Assembly (NCBI GenBank): GCA_021521415.1
Contig: JAIQDT010003784.1
Location: 186,001 to 250,000, forward strand
Reading direction: 5' to 3'
DNA: 64,000 nt
From: Bidens hawaiensis
Taxonomy: Eukaryota; Streptophyta; Magnoliopsida; Asterales; Asteraceae
Made by a program: the position numbers and the translations under genes. Below the pieces are notes generated by a model. The model saw only the letters and a list, made by a program, of their open reading frames with translations, did not search any database and was not told where the DNA came from. Shown piece after piece: positions 33,119-44,137 of this stretch. Every line of letters begins with the position of its first letter. The first letter of the stretch is position 1.

Positions 33119-34378
33119 ATGACTTCAATAAATATTACGGAACTGGTGAAGATGGAAGTGGAAGCGGGTTCAGCTACTAAGGCACCGAAGATGCTTAAGG
33201 GAACCGATTTTGTGGCGTGGAAAGATCAGTTTGAGCAATATGTCAAATACCAAGATGCTAAAATGTGGGTGTGCATTCAAGACGGTTACATTCCACCAAC
33301 TGCTTTGTATGAGGGTCGTGAACAGATTAAGAAATACAACAAGATGGAAGAAGAAGAAAAGAAAATGTATGAGGCTGAAAGCAAAGCTCATGCAGCGATA
33401 ACAATGGCTCTTCCACAAGAGATTCTTCACACCTTCAGGAAGTATAAAACTGCCAGAGAGCTTTGGGAAGCGCTTGAAAACCGATTTGAGGGTAATGTGG
33501 GGATTCGTGCTTCAAAGATTAAACTACTTAAAACCCAATTCTCGGTGTTCAAGTATCTGAAGAATGAATCACTTGATGATATCATCACGAGATATTATCA
33601 TCTGATGACCGAACTCAACAATTATTCCATTGCTTACAAAGAAGAGGAGATCGTGGAAAAGCTTCTTGATGCTCTCCCACCGAAATGGGAGATGTACACT
33701 GTGTTGATGAGAGAAGACAAAGAGTTTGCCGACTATGACTTGGAAACAACAGTCAACAAACTACGAACTTTTGAACTTAACATGGTTCGAAAAGAGACAC
33801 CAACTGATCAGGTTCAAGATCCGGGAATTTATGGTGCAAAAGTTAACTCAAGTTCAAGTTCGAAGTCTGAATCATCTGCTTACTACTCAAAGGGAGACTC
33901 GGGCGATAACTCAACACATGAAGATCATGTATCTCTCAACATGAATGGTGATGTGTGTTTTGTAGCTGGTGAATCAAATGCTTCTAAACCTCAAGCAACC
34001 AAGAGTAGTTTTTCCCCAAGTGTTTCGAACAACAATTACTCAAAGATGCCCATGAGTGTTAAATCTGCTGAACAGCAGTTTGCTCTCTATGCATCTTTCA
34101 TTGCTTCGTATGAAAATTACATTCAGGGTAAGATTGTTGATCCTGCAACTTTGGACGAAGACTATGATCAGATCGATGCTGATGATCTGGAAGAGATGGA
34201 TCTGCAGTGGCAGATGGTGATGATTGTGAGAAGAGTTAAACGGTTTATGAAGAAGACAGGTAGAAAGTTTGTTGGTGAGAGACCAGGTTTTGACAAGTCA
34301 AAGGTGCGATGTTATAACTGTCAACAAAATGGACACTTTGCGAAAGAGTGCACAAATGAACGTGTAGAACGCAGTTAA
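33119..34378 (+). CDS. gag: Gag, N-terminal part (UBN2 type, CCHC knuckle)
   Basis: 419 codons from ATG 33119, the first ATG after the leader array in a good frame. Residues about 25-240 match the UBN2 copia capsid domain ([17 protein letters not shown], then [15 protein letters not shown] and [14 protein letters not shown]). A zinc knuckle C-X2-C-X4-H-X4-C occupies residues 398-411. The protein would form the particle and bind genomic RNA. It ends at TAA 34376-34378, yet the same frame continues for 1.36 kb, and the stop fits a CAA-to-TAA change, so this is probably a broken full-length Gag rather than the natural end. Confidence 0.85.
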   Translation: MTSINITELVKMEVEAGSATKAPKMLKGTDFVAWKDQFEQYVKYQDAKMWVCIQDGYIPPTALYEGREQIKKYNKMEEEEKKMYEAESKAHAAITMALPQEILHTFRKYKTARELWEALENRFEGNVGIRASKIKLLKTQFSVFKYLKNESLDDIITRYYHLMTELNNYSIAYKEEEIVEKLLDALPPKWEMYTVLMREDKEFADYDLETTVNKLRTFELNMVRKETPTDQVQDPGIYGAKVNSSSSSKSESSAYYSKGDSGDNSTHEDHVSLNMNGDVCFVAGESNASKPQATKSSFSPSVSNNNYSKMPMSVKSAEQQFALYASFIASYENYIQGKIVDPATLDEDYDQIDADDLEEMDLQWQMVMIVRRVKRFMKKTGRKFVGERPGFDKSKVRCYNCQQNGHFAKECTNERVERS

Positions 34379-34423
34379 AACAGGTCTACACAACAGAGTG
34401 GGGGTGGTAATGAGAATAGAGCC

Positions 34424-35740
34424 ATGATATCCAGACAGAATGGAGAATACAACTGGAATCTGCATGTTGAGGAAGTGTTCGAACAGGCCAATTCAGCGAA
34501 CATCGAAACTGCAGGAAGTGAGAAAGTAACTGGAGAAAATGAAGCTTACATGGCAGAAGTGACAGACCAGCTCACCGAGGTAAGTACTAAACTCCCTTGT
34601 ACGAAATGTGAAAATCTGTCTTAACAATTGACAACTATAACTGATCAGTTTGTTAGTTTGGATGCTCAATTTAAAACATTAAAAGAAGATCATCATTTCA
34701 CTAAAGCTAGAGAAAACAGTTATAAGGTAAAAATAAAAGCTAGTGAGAAAGATATTAGAAGTCTTAAAGCCAGTCTAGCTGAGAAAATACAAGTAATTGA
34801 TCTTAGCTATGAAGTGTTAGAAGAGAAAACCAAACTAATAGCTGAAAGGGATAAACAGATAGCTGATCACCAGGTGAAAGTGGTGGAACTAAACAGAAAA
34901 CTTGAGCAATTTAGAAATTCCTCCGCTATACTTGATCACCTCGTTAGTGATCAAGGTTCCCCAGTTAAAAGGGGAGGAATTGGATATCATGAAGTTCCAC
35001 CACCTTACAATCATAATTACACTTATGATCCTAGTAATCAGAAATCTGTTGATGTTGACATTGGTCAGACAGTTCCGGTTAAGGTTACTATTAAAGAACC
35101 AGAAGTTAGTAAAGACGAAACAAGTAAGCCTGTTTCGAGTGCTAAGATTTCTGTTCCTAGTCCTGTCTCATCAAACTCGGACAAGTCATCCGAATCGAGT
35201 GAGACAAAAGAAGAGGCAGTGTTACCAAAAAGTGGAGAGAAACATAAAACAACTGAAAAGAATTCTCCACTAAACCCGTATGTCCCACCATATGTGAGAC
35301 AAACGGGCAGTAATGCAGCCTCAACATCTAAAACAACTATTGAAAAGAAAGTTGAACAAAGGAGTTGTTTCAGATGTAATCAATTAGGACACCTAATTGC
35401 TGATTGCCCTCTGAAGCAGAGATTCAGAGGTATGAGGTCTTCAAAAACTGAGAATAGAACTAACAGTAATCACTATAATGGTAAAAATGAAAACTTATCA
35501 AAGTTCAGACATTGGACTAATCCAGGTTTTCAAAGAAAACGATCTCAGTTTTTCACTGCTAACAACCAAAGCATAAGTAATAATTCATTTAATTCACGAA
35601 GTTTTGGATGGCCTCATAGTCAATCTACAAGAAGGTATCCTTTTAGGACTTACAGAAATTATTCTGATACTAACTTTGGACAGCCAAAGTACGGGATGTA
35701 TCGACCCAAGACCAATAGGTCTTGGGTCCCCAGATTTTAA
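34424..35740 (+). pseudogene. gag: Gag, C-terminal part with second CCHC knuckle
   Basis: Same frame as 33119-34378, interrupted by TAA 34622-34624. After it, the stretch from 34628 has Lys/Glu/Leu-rich coiled-coil-like sequence for about 100 codons, then a Ser/Pro-rich linker and a second zinc knuckle C-X2-C-X4-H-X4-C starting at 35366. It ends in basic, Arg/Ser/Asn-rich sequence and TAA 35738-35740. Long Gags with extra C-terminal sequence are usual in SIRE elements. Whether the final TAA is natural (separating Gag from Pol) or a mutation is not decidable here; pol continues in the same frame 15 bases later. Confidence 0.75.
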
Positions 35741-35755
35741 TCCTCTGCTTTAATC

Positions 35756-38700
35756 GTGCAGGAACAGTTGAACAGGGCTGCAAACAATCTATGGGTTGTG
35801 GATAGCGGCTGTTCCCGGCACATGACGGGTAGCAAGAGTTTGTTACACGAATGGAAACCTGTTCAGGGAGGTAGAGTGAGTTTTGCTGGAGAGAGCGGTG
35901 GAAGGATCACAGGAATTGGGACGGTGACTAATGGAAAAATGACGTTAGAGAAAGTGAATTTCGTTGAAGAACTGAAGCATAATCTGCTGAGTGTATCGCA
36001 GATCTGTGACAAAGATTACACCGTGCACTTTACCAAGAATGAAGCGATCGTGCTGTATCCTGGTTTCAAGATACCAGAGGATTGGATAGTTATGAAGGCT
36101 CCAAGAGAAAAGAATACGTATATTATGGACATGAGGTCGACTGAGATGGCAACAGAAGAATCGTGTCTTCTGTCAAAAGCAACTGAATCGGAGTCCGAGT
36201 TATGGCATAGAAGAATGGGGCATATTCATCTTCGGAAAATGAACTACATTGTCAAGAATGGGCTTGTGCTGGGTGTTCCCTTGAAGAATTTCAACTTTGA
36301 AGACCAATGCTTATCGTGCAAAAAGGGAAAGCAACACAAGAAATCCCATCACACCAAGAAGGTTAATTCAATAGTCAGTACCCTAGACCTACTTCACATG
36401 GATCTCTTCGGTCCCGTGAATGTAAAAAGCCTAGGTGGAACATCATACTGCCTGCTTGTTTTCACTGATGATTTCTCTCGATACTCTTGGGTATATTTCC
36501 TGAAGTCAAAGGATGAAACGGTCCAGATGGTAATAAATTTGATTACCAAGGTTGAGAATATTATGGGGAAAAGAGTTAAATACATCAGGAGTGACAATGG
36601 AACTGAGTTCAAGAACTATCAGATGGAGATCTTCTGCTTACAGAAAGGGATAGAACACCAGTACAGCGCTCCGTATACTCCGCAACAAAATGGGGTTGCT
36701 GAGAGGAAGAACAGAACGTTAATTGAAAGAGCCAGAACCATGCTGGCTGATTCGAAACTTCCTGTGGTGTTCTGGGCTGAAGCTGTTGCAACAGCCTATT
36801 ATATCCTTAATAGAGTTTTAACTGTTAAAAGACTGAATAAAACATGTTATGAACTTATGCATGGGAGAAAGCCCAACTTGAGTGGTCTCGAACCATTCGG
36901 GTCCCCGTGTTCGATATTAAAGACAAATTCTAAATTTGGTGAAATAGCCGACGAAGGTATTTTAGTCGGATACGTTGTTGGGACTCCCAACAGACGAGTC
37001 TTTAATACGTCGACCAGCAAGGTTGAGGTGGTGTGTAACACTGATATCACAAGTTACAAATCACCAAAACCAAGCACGGGACCCGCTGGGGTTTTCGACT
37101 ATGATAGGCTTTTTAAATCTTTTAACATACCTTACTTGGATTGTGCAGAAGTTGATGAAAGAATAGCTACAAAGATGCTTTACGATGAGGAAGACAATGT
37201 TGTGCAAAGACCGCTGTACGATGAATGTCAGCCTTCCTCGTCCAATGCTGTCGATACCCCTGCTGCCTCTACTGAAGAGGAATTCTTCAATCCGTTTCAC
37301 TCTCAACAACAATCACCCATTGATGAGATACCTTCGAACCTGGAAGACAATCTGCAAGTCAGTTCGGTTTCGACTACGAGAGTTCACAAAAATCACCCTT
37401 TGGAGAACGTGATAGGTGATCTGTCCGACGGTGTACAAACAAGACAAAGCTTGAATGAGCACACCTGTGTTTATACAAGCATTAAAGATACAGGAATCAT
37501 AAACGAATGCTTGTACACCTGCTTCATCAGCCAGATTGAAACAAAGAACTATCAAATGGCTCTCAAGGACAGCTCGTGGGTCGAAGCCATGCAAGAAGAG
37601 TTAGCCCAGTTCAAAAAGATGGAGGTATGGAACTTGGTTGCAAAACCGAAGAATGTGCATGCGATTGGCACCAAATGTGTTTTCAAATGCAAGAGAGATG
37701 AGAAAGGGATTATTATCAGGAACAAGGCGAGGCTGGTTGTAAAAGGTTTTAATCAGCAAGAGGGAATTGACTACAATGAGGTGTTTGCTCTTGTGGCGAG
37801 ATTGGAAGCCATTCGACTATTTTTGGCATTTGCTGCACACAAGGAGATGAAGGTGTTCCAGTTGGACGTGAAGAGTGCGTTTCTTAACGGTAAGGTCGAT
37901 GAGGTTGTGTACGTTGAGCAACCTCCGGGTTTTCCTGACCCAGACTTTCCTGATCACGTGTACAAGCTAAGTAAAGCACTGTATGGGCTACATCAGGCCC
38001 CTCGTGCCTGGTACTCAAAGTTATCCGATTACTTGCTTGAGAATGAGTTTGAAAGGGGAAAGATTGATAGCACACTGTTCTTTAAGAGAAAAGGAAGCGA
38101 CTTTCTTCTGGTGCAAGTCTACGTGGACGACATCATCTTTGCTGCATCAAAAGTCGCCATGTGTCAGGAGTTTGAGGCCGTCATGAAAAAGAGGTTTGAA
38201 ATGAGTGCTATGGGTGAACTAACTTTCTTTTCAGGACTGCAGGTTGATCTGAAGAAAGATGGGATGTTCATTCATCAGACTAAGTATGTCCATGACGTTC
38301 TCAAACGCTTCAAGATGGAGGACAGCACTCCATTTGATACTCCAGTCTGCGTCAACCATAAATTGGGTGCTGATTCAGACAACAATGCAGACGTGGACCC
38401 AACTTAATATCGGGCAATCATAGGTTCTTTAATGTACTTAACTGCTTCTAGACCTGATATTATGTTTGCAGTTTGTCTTTGTGCACGCTTTTAGGCAAAC
38501 CCAAAGGAATCTCACTTGAAGGGTGCGAAGAGGATATTGCGCTATCTCAAAGGCAAACCTAAGCTGGGGTTGTGGTACACGAAAGGAGGAGACTTGGAGT
38601 TGGTCGCCTACACGGATTCTGATTATGGAGGGTGCAATCAGAATCGGAAGTCAACAATAGGTGGATGTCAGTTTCTTGGAGGCAGATTAGTGTCATGGCA

Positions 38701-39067
38701 ATGCAAGAAGCAGACCTCAGTCGCCATCTCAACCTGTGAAGCAGAATACATGGCAGCATCCAACTGCTGCTCCCACGTTCTTTGGATTCAACAGCAATTG
38801 CGCGATTATGGTCTGAATTTCACTCATACTCCTATTTGCATCGATAACACTGCTGCTATCTCAGTAACTAACAATCCCGTAAAGCATAGCAAAACTAAAC
38901 ATATTGACATCCGTCATCATTTTATACGGGATTGTGCTGAGAAGAAACTGATTGTGCTCGAAAAGGTTGATACGTTAGATAATTTCGCTGACTTGTTTAC
39001 TAAAGCGTTTGACAAAAATCGTTTTCAAAACCTTGTTGAGCTAAATGGGATGATCAATCCCGAGTAA
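35756..39067 (+). pseudogene. pol: Pol: protease, integrase, RT, RNase H (copia order), two in-frame stops
   Basis: The frame runs 35756-38407, then continues past TAA 38405-38407 and TAG 38492-38494 to TAA 39065-39067. Numbered from 35756: protease VVDSGCSRHMTG (Asp16); GAG-pre-integrase HHCC region ending CLSCKKGKQHKK; integrase Asp216, Asp280, Glu316, which fits DD35E; RT with KARLVVKGF, FQLDVKSAFLNG and YVDD at residues 789-792; RNase H with AYTDSDYGG and the VSWQCKKQTSVAISTCEAEYMA block (written in part) ending SKTKHIDIRHHF. All catalytic residues checked are intact. The two stops lie between RT and RNase H and fit C-to-T changes in CAA and CAG, so this copy could at best make a truncated Pol without RNase H. 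Confidence 0.9.
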
Positions 39068-40414
39068 CCGTGTTTTGTGTTTTTGTTTAAAAAAAAAAAA
39101 AAAAAAAAGAAACGTCAATATCGCTTAGAATTATGTCGGTTGCCTCAGTTTGAAGGACATATCTTCGGATATGTTTGGTCCTCATTTCTACTTGTAGAAT
39201 ACGAGGTAGCCATTAACCAGATAACTGAAAGTGACCGGGGCGGTTTATGATGTGTTTTTATTCTTTCACTGAAAATTAGTCGTTCAAACTTAGTTAGAAG
39301 GACACATACTCGTATGTGGTCGGTCCAGCTGATCCATTGGATCTTCAGGATAGCCGTTTACCTGAAGACTTTGACTTAATCGGGACGATAGAAGTTAAAA
39401 TTTTTTTTTCGGGAGTTGAAATTAATTTTCAAGTCTACTACTTCGTAAGAAGTTCCTTTACTATGTTTAACAGAAAATTGATCCAACCTTGGAAAGTGAT
39501 AGATATACTGATTCTGTGTGCTTAACTAGTGAAGTTATTAGGCCTAAAAGACTTTAGAACAGTCATTGTATGTCATGGTAGCTTTTTATGGTGCGTAAAA
39601 GTAAAAGTGATACTAACTAAATCTACTCGATTTTACGTGGAAACTTCTTAAGAGTTGTGCATGTCTCCATATATATCTTTCCGTATGATAGGCAGAAAAG
39701 CGATTACCCAGTCATACACGAGCCCGTGAGTGTTCTGATTCCCGTGAAGATAGCGTGTCAAGAAACTGCAGTGATCCAGATTCGGGACTTGCAGTTGTTT
39801 ACTACTCTGAAGTTAAGTAAATACTTTGTTAAAAAAAATGTGTGTTATTGAGACATACTAGAGTTCATAATGTTAATACTTCTCAATCAAGATGTAAGAA
39901 AGAGAACGGGAAGAAGAGTCTGAAGATCGAAGAGTAATTACTATTTAATCAGACACTACGGGTCGAGGTCAACTCGGGGTGACTTGGGGAAAGCCAAATA
40001 CGCTTTGAGAATAGATAGGAGGCATCATAATCTCTGAGTTGTTGCCCACTTAAGTTTTGAGCTTAATTGAACCTAACCCGTATCACATAAACGATGAAAA
40101 CCATTTTAAGTTATTTACCTGCTTACAACCTGTTTCTTTATGTCATAATACAGCTGAACACGGATCTGTGTGACAGTCATTTAATTAGTATCATTCCTGT
40201 TCGGATCTTTTTTAAAACATGGTAGTCCCTGTCGAGACTGAAATTTGATCCCGTGTACTTTAATTTTTAAAAGTTTTTCTACTTATGTAGTTGTATGATT
40301 TTATACCTGGTTACTTGGTCTTGATCGTATCAGTTAACTCTTTAAAGGATGTTTTTAAAACTTAATTGCAAATTGTTCAAATTATAGGGGTTTGTTTTGT
40401 AAAATTTAATATCA
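39068..40414 (+). other. Intergenic spacer between pol and ORF3
   Basis: Noncoding. A run of 20 A (39089-39108) follows the pol stop by 21 bp. Two small hairpins follow: ACATATC-TTCG-GATATGT (39157-39174) and CACATAC-TC-GTATGTG-like (39303-39317). The remaining 1.1 kb has short frames only. Confidence 0.6.
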
Positions 40415-40493
40415 GCGAAGTTATCCATAACTTCGCCTGCCATAGGCGAAGTTATCCATAACTTCGCCGGTATAATTCTGACCCTATATAAAG
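40415..40493 (+). promoter_or_regulatory. Internal palindrome plus TATA module upstream of ORF3
   Basis: Two near-perfect dyads, GCGAAGTTAT/ATAACTTCGC (40415-40436) and GGCGAAGTTAT/ATAACTTCGCC (40445-40468), are followed by CTATATAAAG (40484-40493). This repeats the LTR order (GCGAAGTT hairpin then TATA) 670 bp ahead of the ORF3 start. A subgenomic promoter is inferred. Confidence 0.55.
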
Positions 40494-40859
40494 AAGTTTT
40501 AAGGTCAAACAGTTCATTATTTCTAAACCAGTGAACTTATCTTCCTGAAACCCAGCGAACTTAATCTGTTAACCCTAAGCGAAGTTGCATAATGATCCAA
40601 TCTGTGTTTTCATTCTCGATTTCAATCCGATTAAAGGTGTGTAGTGTAGATAGATTGTACATTCACTAACAATTGATGTTATTCAGAGGTACTATCGACC
40701 CGTTTCGTGACCTCGGACCTTCGAAACCTTAACATCCGATTTTAAACTTGTTATTACGTGGTCGTAATCGACTTAATCGTCTAGATCGTCTTAAAAACAT
40801 GTTTTACGAGATCCGCGATCTCCAAATTGACCAAATCAATCTGTTCGAAAACCTAACCT

Positions 40860-41115
40860 ATTGCCGATTCATATTCGGCGAAGTTACAGTTTAGGCGAAG
40901 TTATCCGTAACTTCGCCTGATAATTTATTATGTAACAGTATTTGAGGCGATGTTGTGGTTAGGCGAAGTTATCATTAACTTCGCCTGCCCCTTTTTACTT
41001 AACTGTTATCCGGCGAAGTTCAAGTTGAGGCGAAGTTGTTCCCAACTTCGCCCCACCTCTAACTTCGCCTATACAGAATAAATCACAACTTCGCTCATGG
41101 TAACAGGCGAACTTG
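40860..41115 (+). repeat. GCGAAGTT palindrome array before ORF3
   Basis: About ten GCGAAGTT, AACTTCGC or GCGAACTT motifs, several in dyads such as AGGCGAAGTTAT/GTAACTTCGCCT, occupy the last 300 bp before the ORF3 ATG. The motif density matches that of the leader array before gag. Confidence 0.8.
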
Positions 41116-41160
41116 TGATTTGCCTTGATGTTTATCTAACTTAGTCTGTTTGTTGCAGAA

Positions 41161-44058
41161 ATGGCTGCTGTAGCTGGAGCAGGTGGTGCTGGTGGTGATG
41201 ATGGAGGAGACAACAACCGACAGTTCTTCCCGGGTCATAACATGTACATAACATTAGACCCGGACGCGAGTGGTGTTGATGATTTCCGCGAGATCATCAC
41301 GTTCTTACTCCGCTCGCGTATATTCCACGCCATTACCACAACACTGCCGATATCCTTGCCAAACATTGAGGATTTCTGGCAGACCGTGGAATATGACTGT
41401 CGCGTCGAGCCCCCGGTCATGCGTGCAACGGTCAACAATCAGATTGTTCAGTTCTCATCTGAACAGATCCGGGCGGCTTTGCTGTTTGGAGAAGAAACGA
41501 AAGACGATCCGACAGACTTTGTAGCTCCATTCCGTGATGGAGCGTTTCTGAGAATGGGATACTCTGGTCCCTTGGGGGACACTCAGAGACGCAAGGGGTT
41601 CTTACTAGACCAGTGGCGCTTTCTCATGCATGTCATGATCGTGTGTATGTCAGGGAGAAAGGCTGGTACTGATGGGATGGGCGCGACCATGCAGTCGGCG
41701 ATGACTGCTCTGACTTACAATAAGCGTTACAGCTTTAGTCAGATGGTCTTCTACGAGATAGATCGACAGAGAAGAGCGGTGGCGCGTGAGAGATTTCTTA
41801 TGTATCCAAGATTCATTCAGATGATCTTGAATCACGTTGCTCCAACGTTACCTCAGCGCTGCCCAATCAGATATGTAGAAAGTGTGAGTAAAAGGATCTT
41901 CGCCCAGTGCAGATCTTCCAGTGCGAGGAGTAAACCTGAGCTCCATCCTCGACATACTCCTTTATTCGGGTACTTGATCAACCCGGAGTATGTGCTAGCT
42001 CGGGGGGACGAGTTTCGGGACCCGGCACCACAACAGGCTGGAGCACCTCAGGCTATACCTGCTGCTCCTGTTGTGTCACCGGAGGAGAATGTAGACCTTG
42101 ATGCTGAATTTGGTGGTCAAGGCTTCTTTGATATGGAGAGGGTGGATCCAGAGGAAAATGTACAAGTCTTAGTTGAAAGGGTTTCGAGTGTGAATGTGAC
42201 TAGGACAGCTACAACGGTGGCTGATTCTGATTCTGATAATGAAGTGGCTGAAGCGAGACGGATTCTAGTTAACCAAGAACGGGTTCAAGGGAAAAGAAAG
42301 AGAACTGATGATGACAGCGAGTCAGATTTTGAGGAAGAAGTACATCAGTTGATCCGCAGATCAAGAAGGGAGAGGGCAGGTGCAGGTTCGGGAGCTGGTG
42401 AGAGCTCAAGGGTGGTACCTTTCACCCCACCCGCAGTGTCCGGTATGACAATGGTCCCTTCATCATTACCTGTTACAAGGCCAAGCGCCACGGATGTTCC
42501 CGTGGTGGCTACCTCATCTGCATTCGGCCTCCCACCCACTACATTCCAACTTTCGGCTCCTGAGATTGTATCGTTGCCACCTCCAACTCTTACTCCAACG
42601 GAGGTCGTGGCACGATTTATTGAGTCGACGGTTGTAGCAACTGCAGGGTTGTCAGTAACGTTGCCACCTGTGGTTTCGTTTACGCCTACTTCTGAGGTCC
42701 CGGTTACATTGGAAATCCCTCCTCAGTACACTCAAGATATATCACATCTGAGGTTTGATTTCGATGCAACCTTATCAGACTCAGAACGAATAGCAGCACT
42801 TGAACGGGTCGTGGCAGAACAATCAAGGGTGAATCTTATCCAGACCCATGCTATTCAGCGCCTTGTTGTAGAGAATCAGATACAGTCGTCCCTGCTGATA
42901 GAACATGGCAAAATCATTGATGCTTTGAAGGAGTTCTTGGCGTCTCAGGGGGAGACGAGCTGTAAAGGCGATGAGCTGAGGACTAAGAAGCGAAATGATA
43001 GAGACGATGATCCCAATGCATCGAAAGGTGCAGGTGGAGAGTTGCCAAGAACTGAACAAGCTCTTGGGACTTCCACAACTCAGGGGGAGTCAACAAATGC
43101 AGCGGGCGGTACAGGTGATGATGTGGTGGTCGTGGATGTTGAGGAGATGGATGATGAATTTATAGGTGATGATGATGTATTAACGGTTGAAGAGATAGAG
43201 AAGATTGGTGCAGAGATTGTTATTGATAATGATATTGAAGAGGGAGAGATAGTAGAGGAGAATGTGGAGCATGAAATTCCGGATGTTGATAAGACAGATA
43301 TGAGTAAAGATATGGGAAATGATGAGACGGAATGGGAAGAGCAGCCTAGATGGAAAGAAGGCTACGCTCAGTGGTTTGTAAAAACGAAGAAACCAGCGGT
43401 CCCTACTATGTTCAAGAAGAGTTACAACATTAGAGGTTATGCTGAATCGAGAAAGGGGATTATATGCTGGATATATGATGAGCAGTTGAGGCTCTTTGTG
43501 ATTAAAAGGTATGATGGTGTTCAGTACTTCAAAAGACTGTTGAGATCGTTGAATACATTGCCAGAATGTGAAGTGAAAGACTTAGCCAGATTGGGGTTGA
43601 TAAACAGAAGTGATAATAATATGGCTAGAGTCATTGGGAAGATTGTATGGAAGGAAAGTATAAAAGAGAAGAAGTTTGAGCTGTTGAAACCACAAAAGGG
43701 AAAACTTATCGAAGACAAAGATAGAGGATTGAGAGCAGATGGCAAGCCTTGGATGATCATGAAGTATAAGCCGATCCGGTGTTTAAAAGAAGTGCCGATG
43801 AAACAAATGCCCAAGGATGTGTTGAAAGATCTGAAGTGGTGGTATGTAGATTGTGAAACAGCTGAAGCAGTAATGGAGAACGAAGATGAACAAGAGCTGC
43901 TGAGAGTATATGATCTGATGCATCTAGTGAACTTGTCTCAAGCTGATCTGCAGGTGCTGAATGAGAAGAAGATATTCTATATTCCTGCTTGGAAAGAAGA
44001 AGCGAGGAAGTATCAAAGAGTTGTTTCGGTATGTGTACGAGAAAGAGTGCATGCTTGA
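41161..44058 (+). CDS. ORF3, 965-residue accessory protein of the SIRE-type element
   Basis: Intact frame from ATG 41161 to TGA 44058. Residues about 20-290 form a compact domain with LLDQWRFLMHVMIVCMSG and RFLMYPRFIQMIL, a combination repeated in the minus-strand element. Residues about 300-540 are Pro/Ser/Val-rich and include the basic stretches GKRKR (near 378) and RRSRRER. Residues about 540-600 look coiled-coil. An acidic stretch (about 660-735) precedes a conserved C-terminal domain (about 735-965) with ICWIYDEQLRLFVIKRYDG, LARLGLINR and EVPMKQMPK. No signal peptide or transmembrane segment is visible, although the SIRE third ORF is often called envelope-like. I infer a nuclear or nucleic-acid-associated role; function is unknown. 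Confidence 0.85.
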   Translation: MAAVAGAGGAGGDDGGDNNRQFFPGHNMYITLDPDASGVDDFREIITFLLRSRIFHAITTTLPISLPNIEDFWQTVEYDCRVEPPVMRATVNNQIVQFSSEQIRAALLFGEETKDDPTDFVAPFRDGAFLRMGYSGPLGDTQRRKGFLLDQWRFLMHVMIVCMSGRKAGTDGMGATMQSAMTALTYNKRYSFSQMVFYEIDRQRRAVARERFLMYPRFIQMILNHVAPTLPQRCPIRYVESVSKRIFAQCRSSSARSKPELHPRHTPLFGYLINPEYVLARGDEFRDPAPQQAGAPQAIPAAPVVSPEENVDLDAEFGGQGFFDMERVDPEENVQVLVERVSSVNVTRTATTVADSDSDNEVAEARRILVNQERVQGKRKRTDDDSESDFEEEVHQLIRRSRRERAGAGSGAGESSRVVPFTPPAVSGMTMVPSSLPVTRPSATDVPVVATSSAFGLPPTTFQLSAPEIVSLPPPTLTPTEVVARFIESTVVATAGLSVTLPPVVSFTPTSEVPVTLEIPPQYTQDISHLRFDFDATLSDSERIAALERVVAEQSRVNLIQTHAIQRLVVENQIQSSLLIEHGKIIDALKEFLASQGETSCKGDELRTKKRNDRDDDPNASKGAGGELPRTEQALGTSTTQGESTNAAGGTGDDVVVVDVEEMDDEFIGDDDVLTVEEIEKIGAEIVIDNDIEEGEIVEENVEHEIPDVDKTDMSKDMGNDETEWEEQPRWKEGYAQWFVKTKKPAVPTMFKKSYNIRGYAESRKGIICWIYDEQLRLFVIKRYDGVQYFKRLLRSLNTLPECEVKDLARLGLINRSDNNMARVIGKIVWKESIKEKKFELLKPQKGKLIEDKDRGLRADGKPWMIMKYKPIRCLKEVPMKQMPKDVLKDLKWWYVDCETAEAVMENEDEQELLRVYDLMHLVNLSQADLQVLNEKKIFYIPAWKEEARKYQRVVSVCVRERVHA

Positions 44059-44125
44059 AGATGATGATACAAGATTGTTGAGATTACAAGACACGTGCTT
44101 GAAGATAAAGATATGAAGCTACTGC

Positions 44126-44137
44126 CAAGGGGGAGTC
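44126..44137 (+). promoter_or_regulatory. Polypurine tract
   Basis: CAAGGGGGAGTC lies directly before the 3' LTR; the same sequence type precedes the LTRs of the composite at 20693 and 27738. Confidence 0.9.

Noticed and set aside
36394..38759. Several minus-strand ORFs over pol
   Set aside because: Shadow frames of the well-supported plus-strand pol.
41161..44058. Host gene captured by the retrotransposon
   Set aside because: The same domain order is in the other SIRE-like element next to its LTR, so it is an element gene rather than a recent capture; an ancient host origin cannot be excluded.
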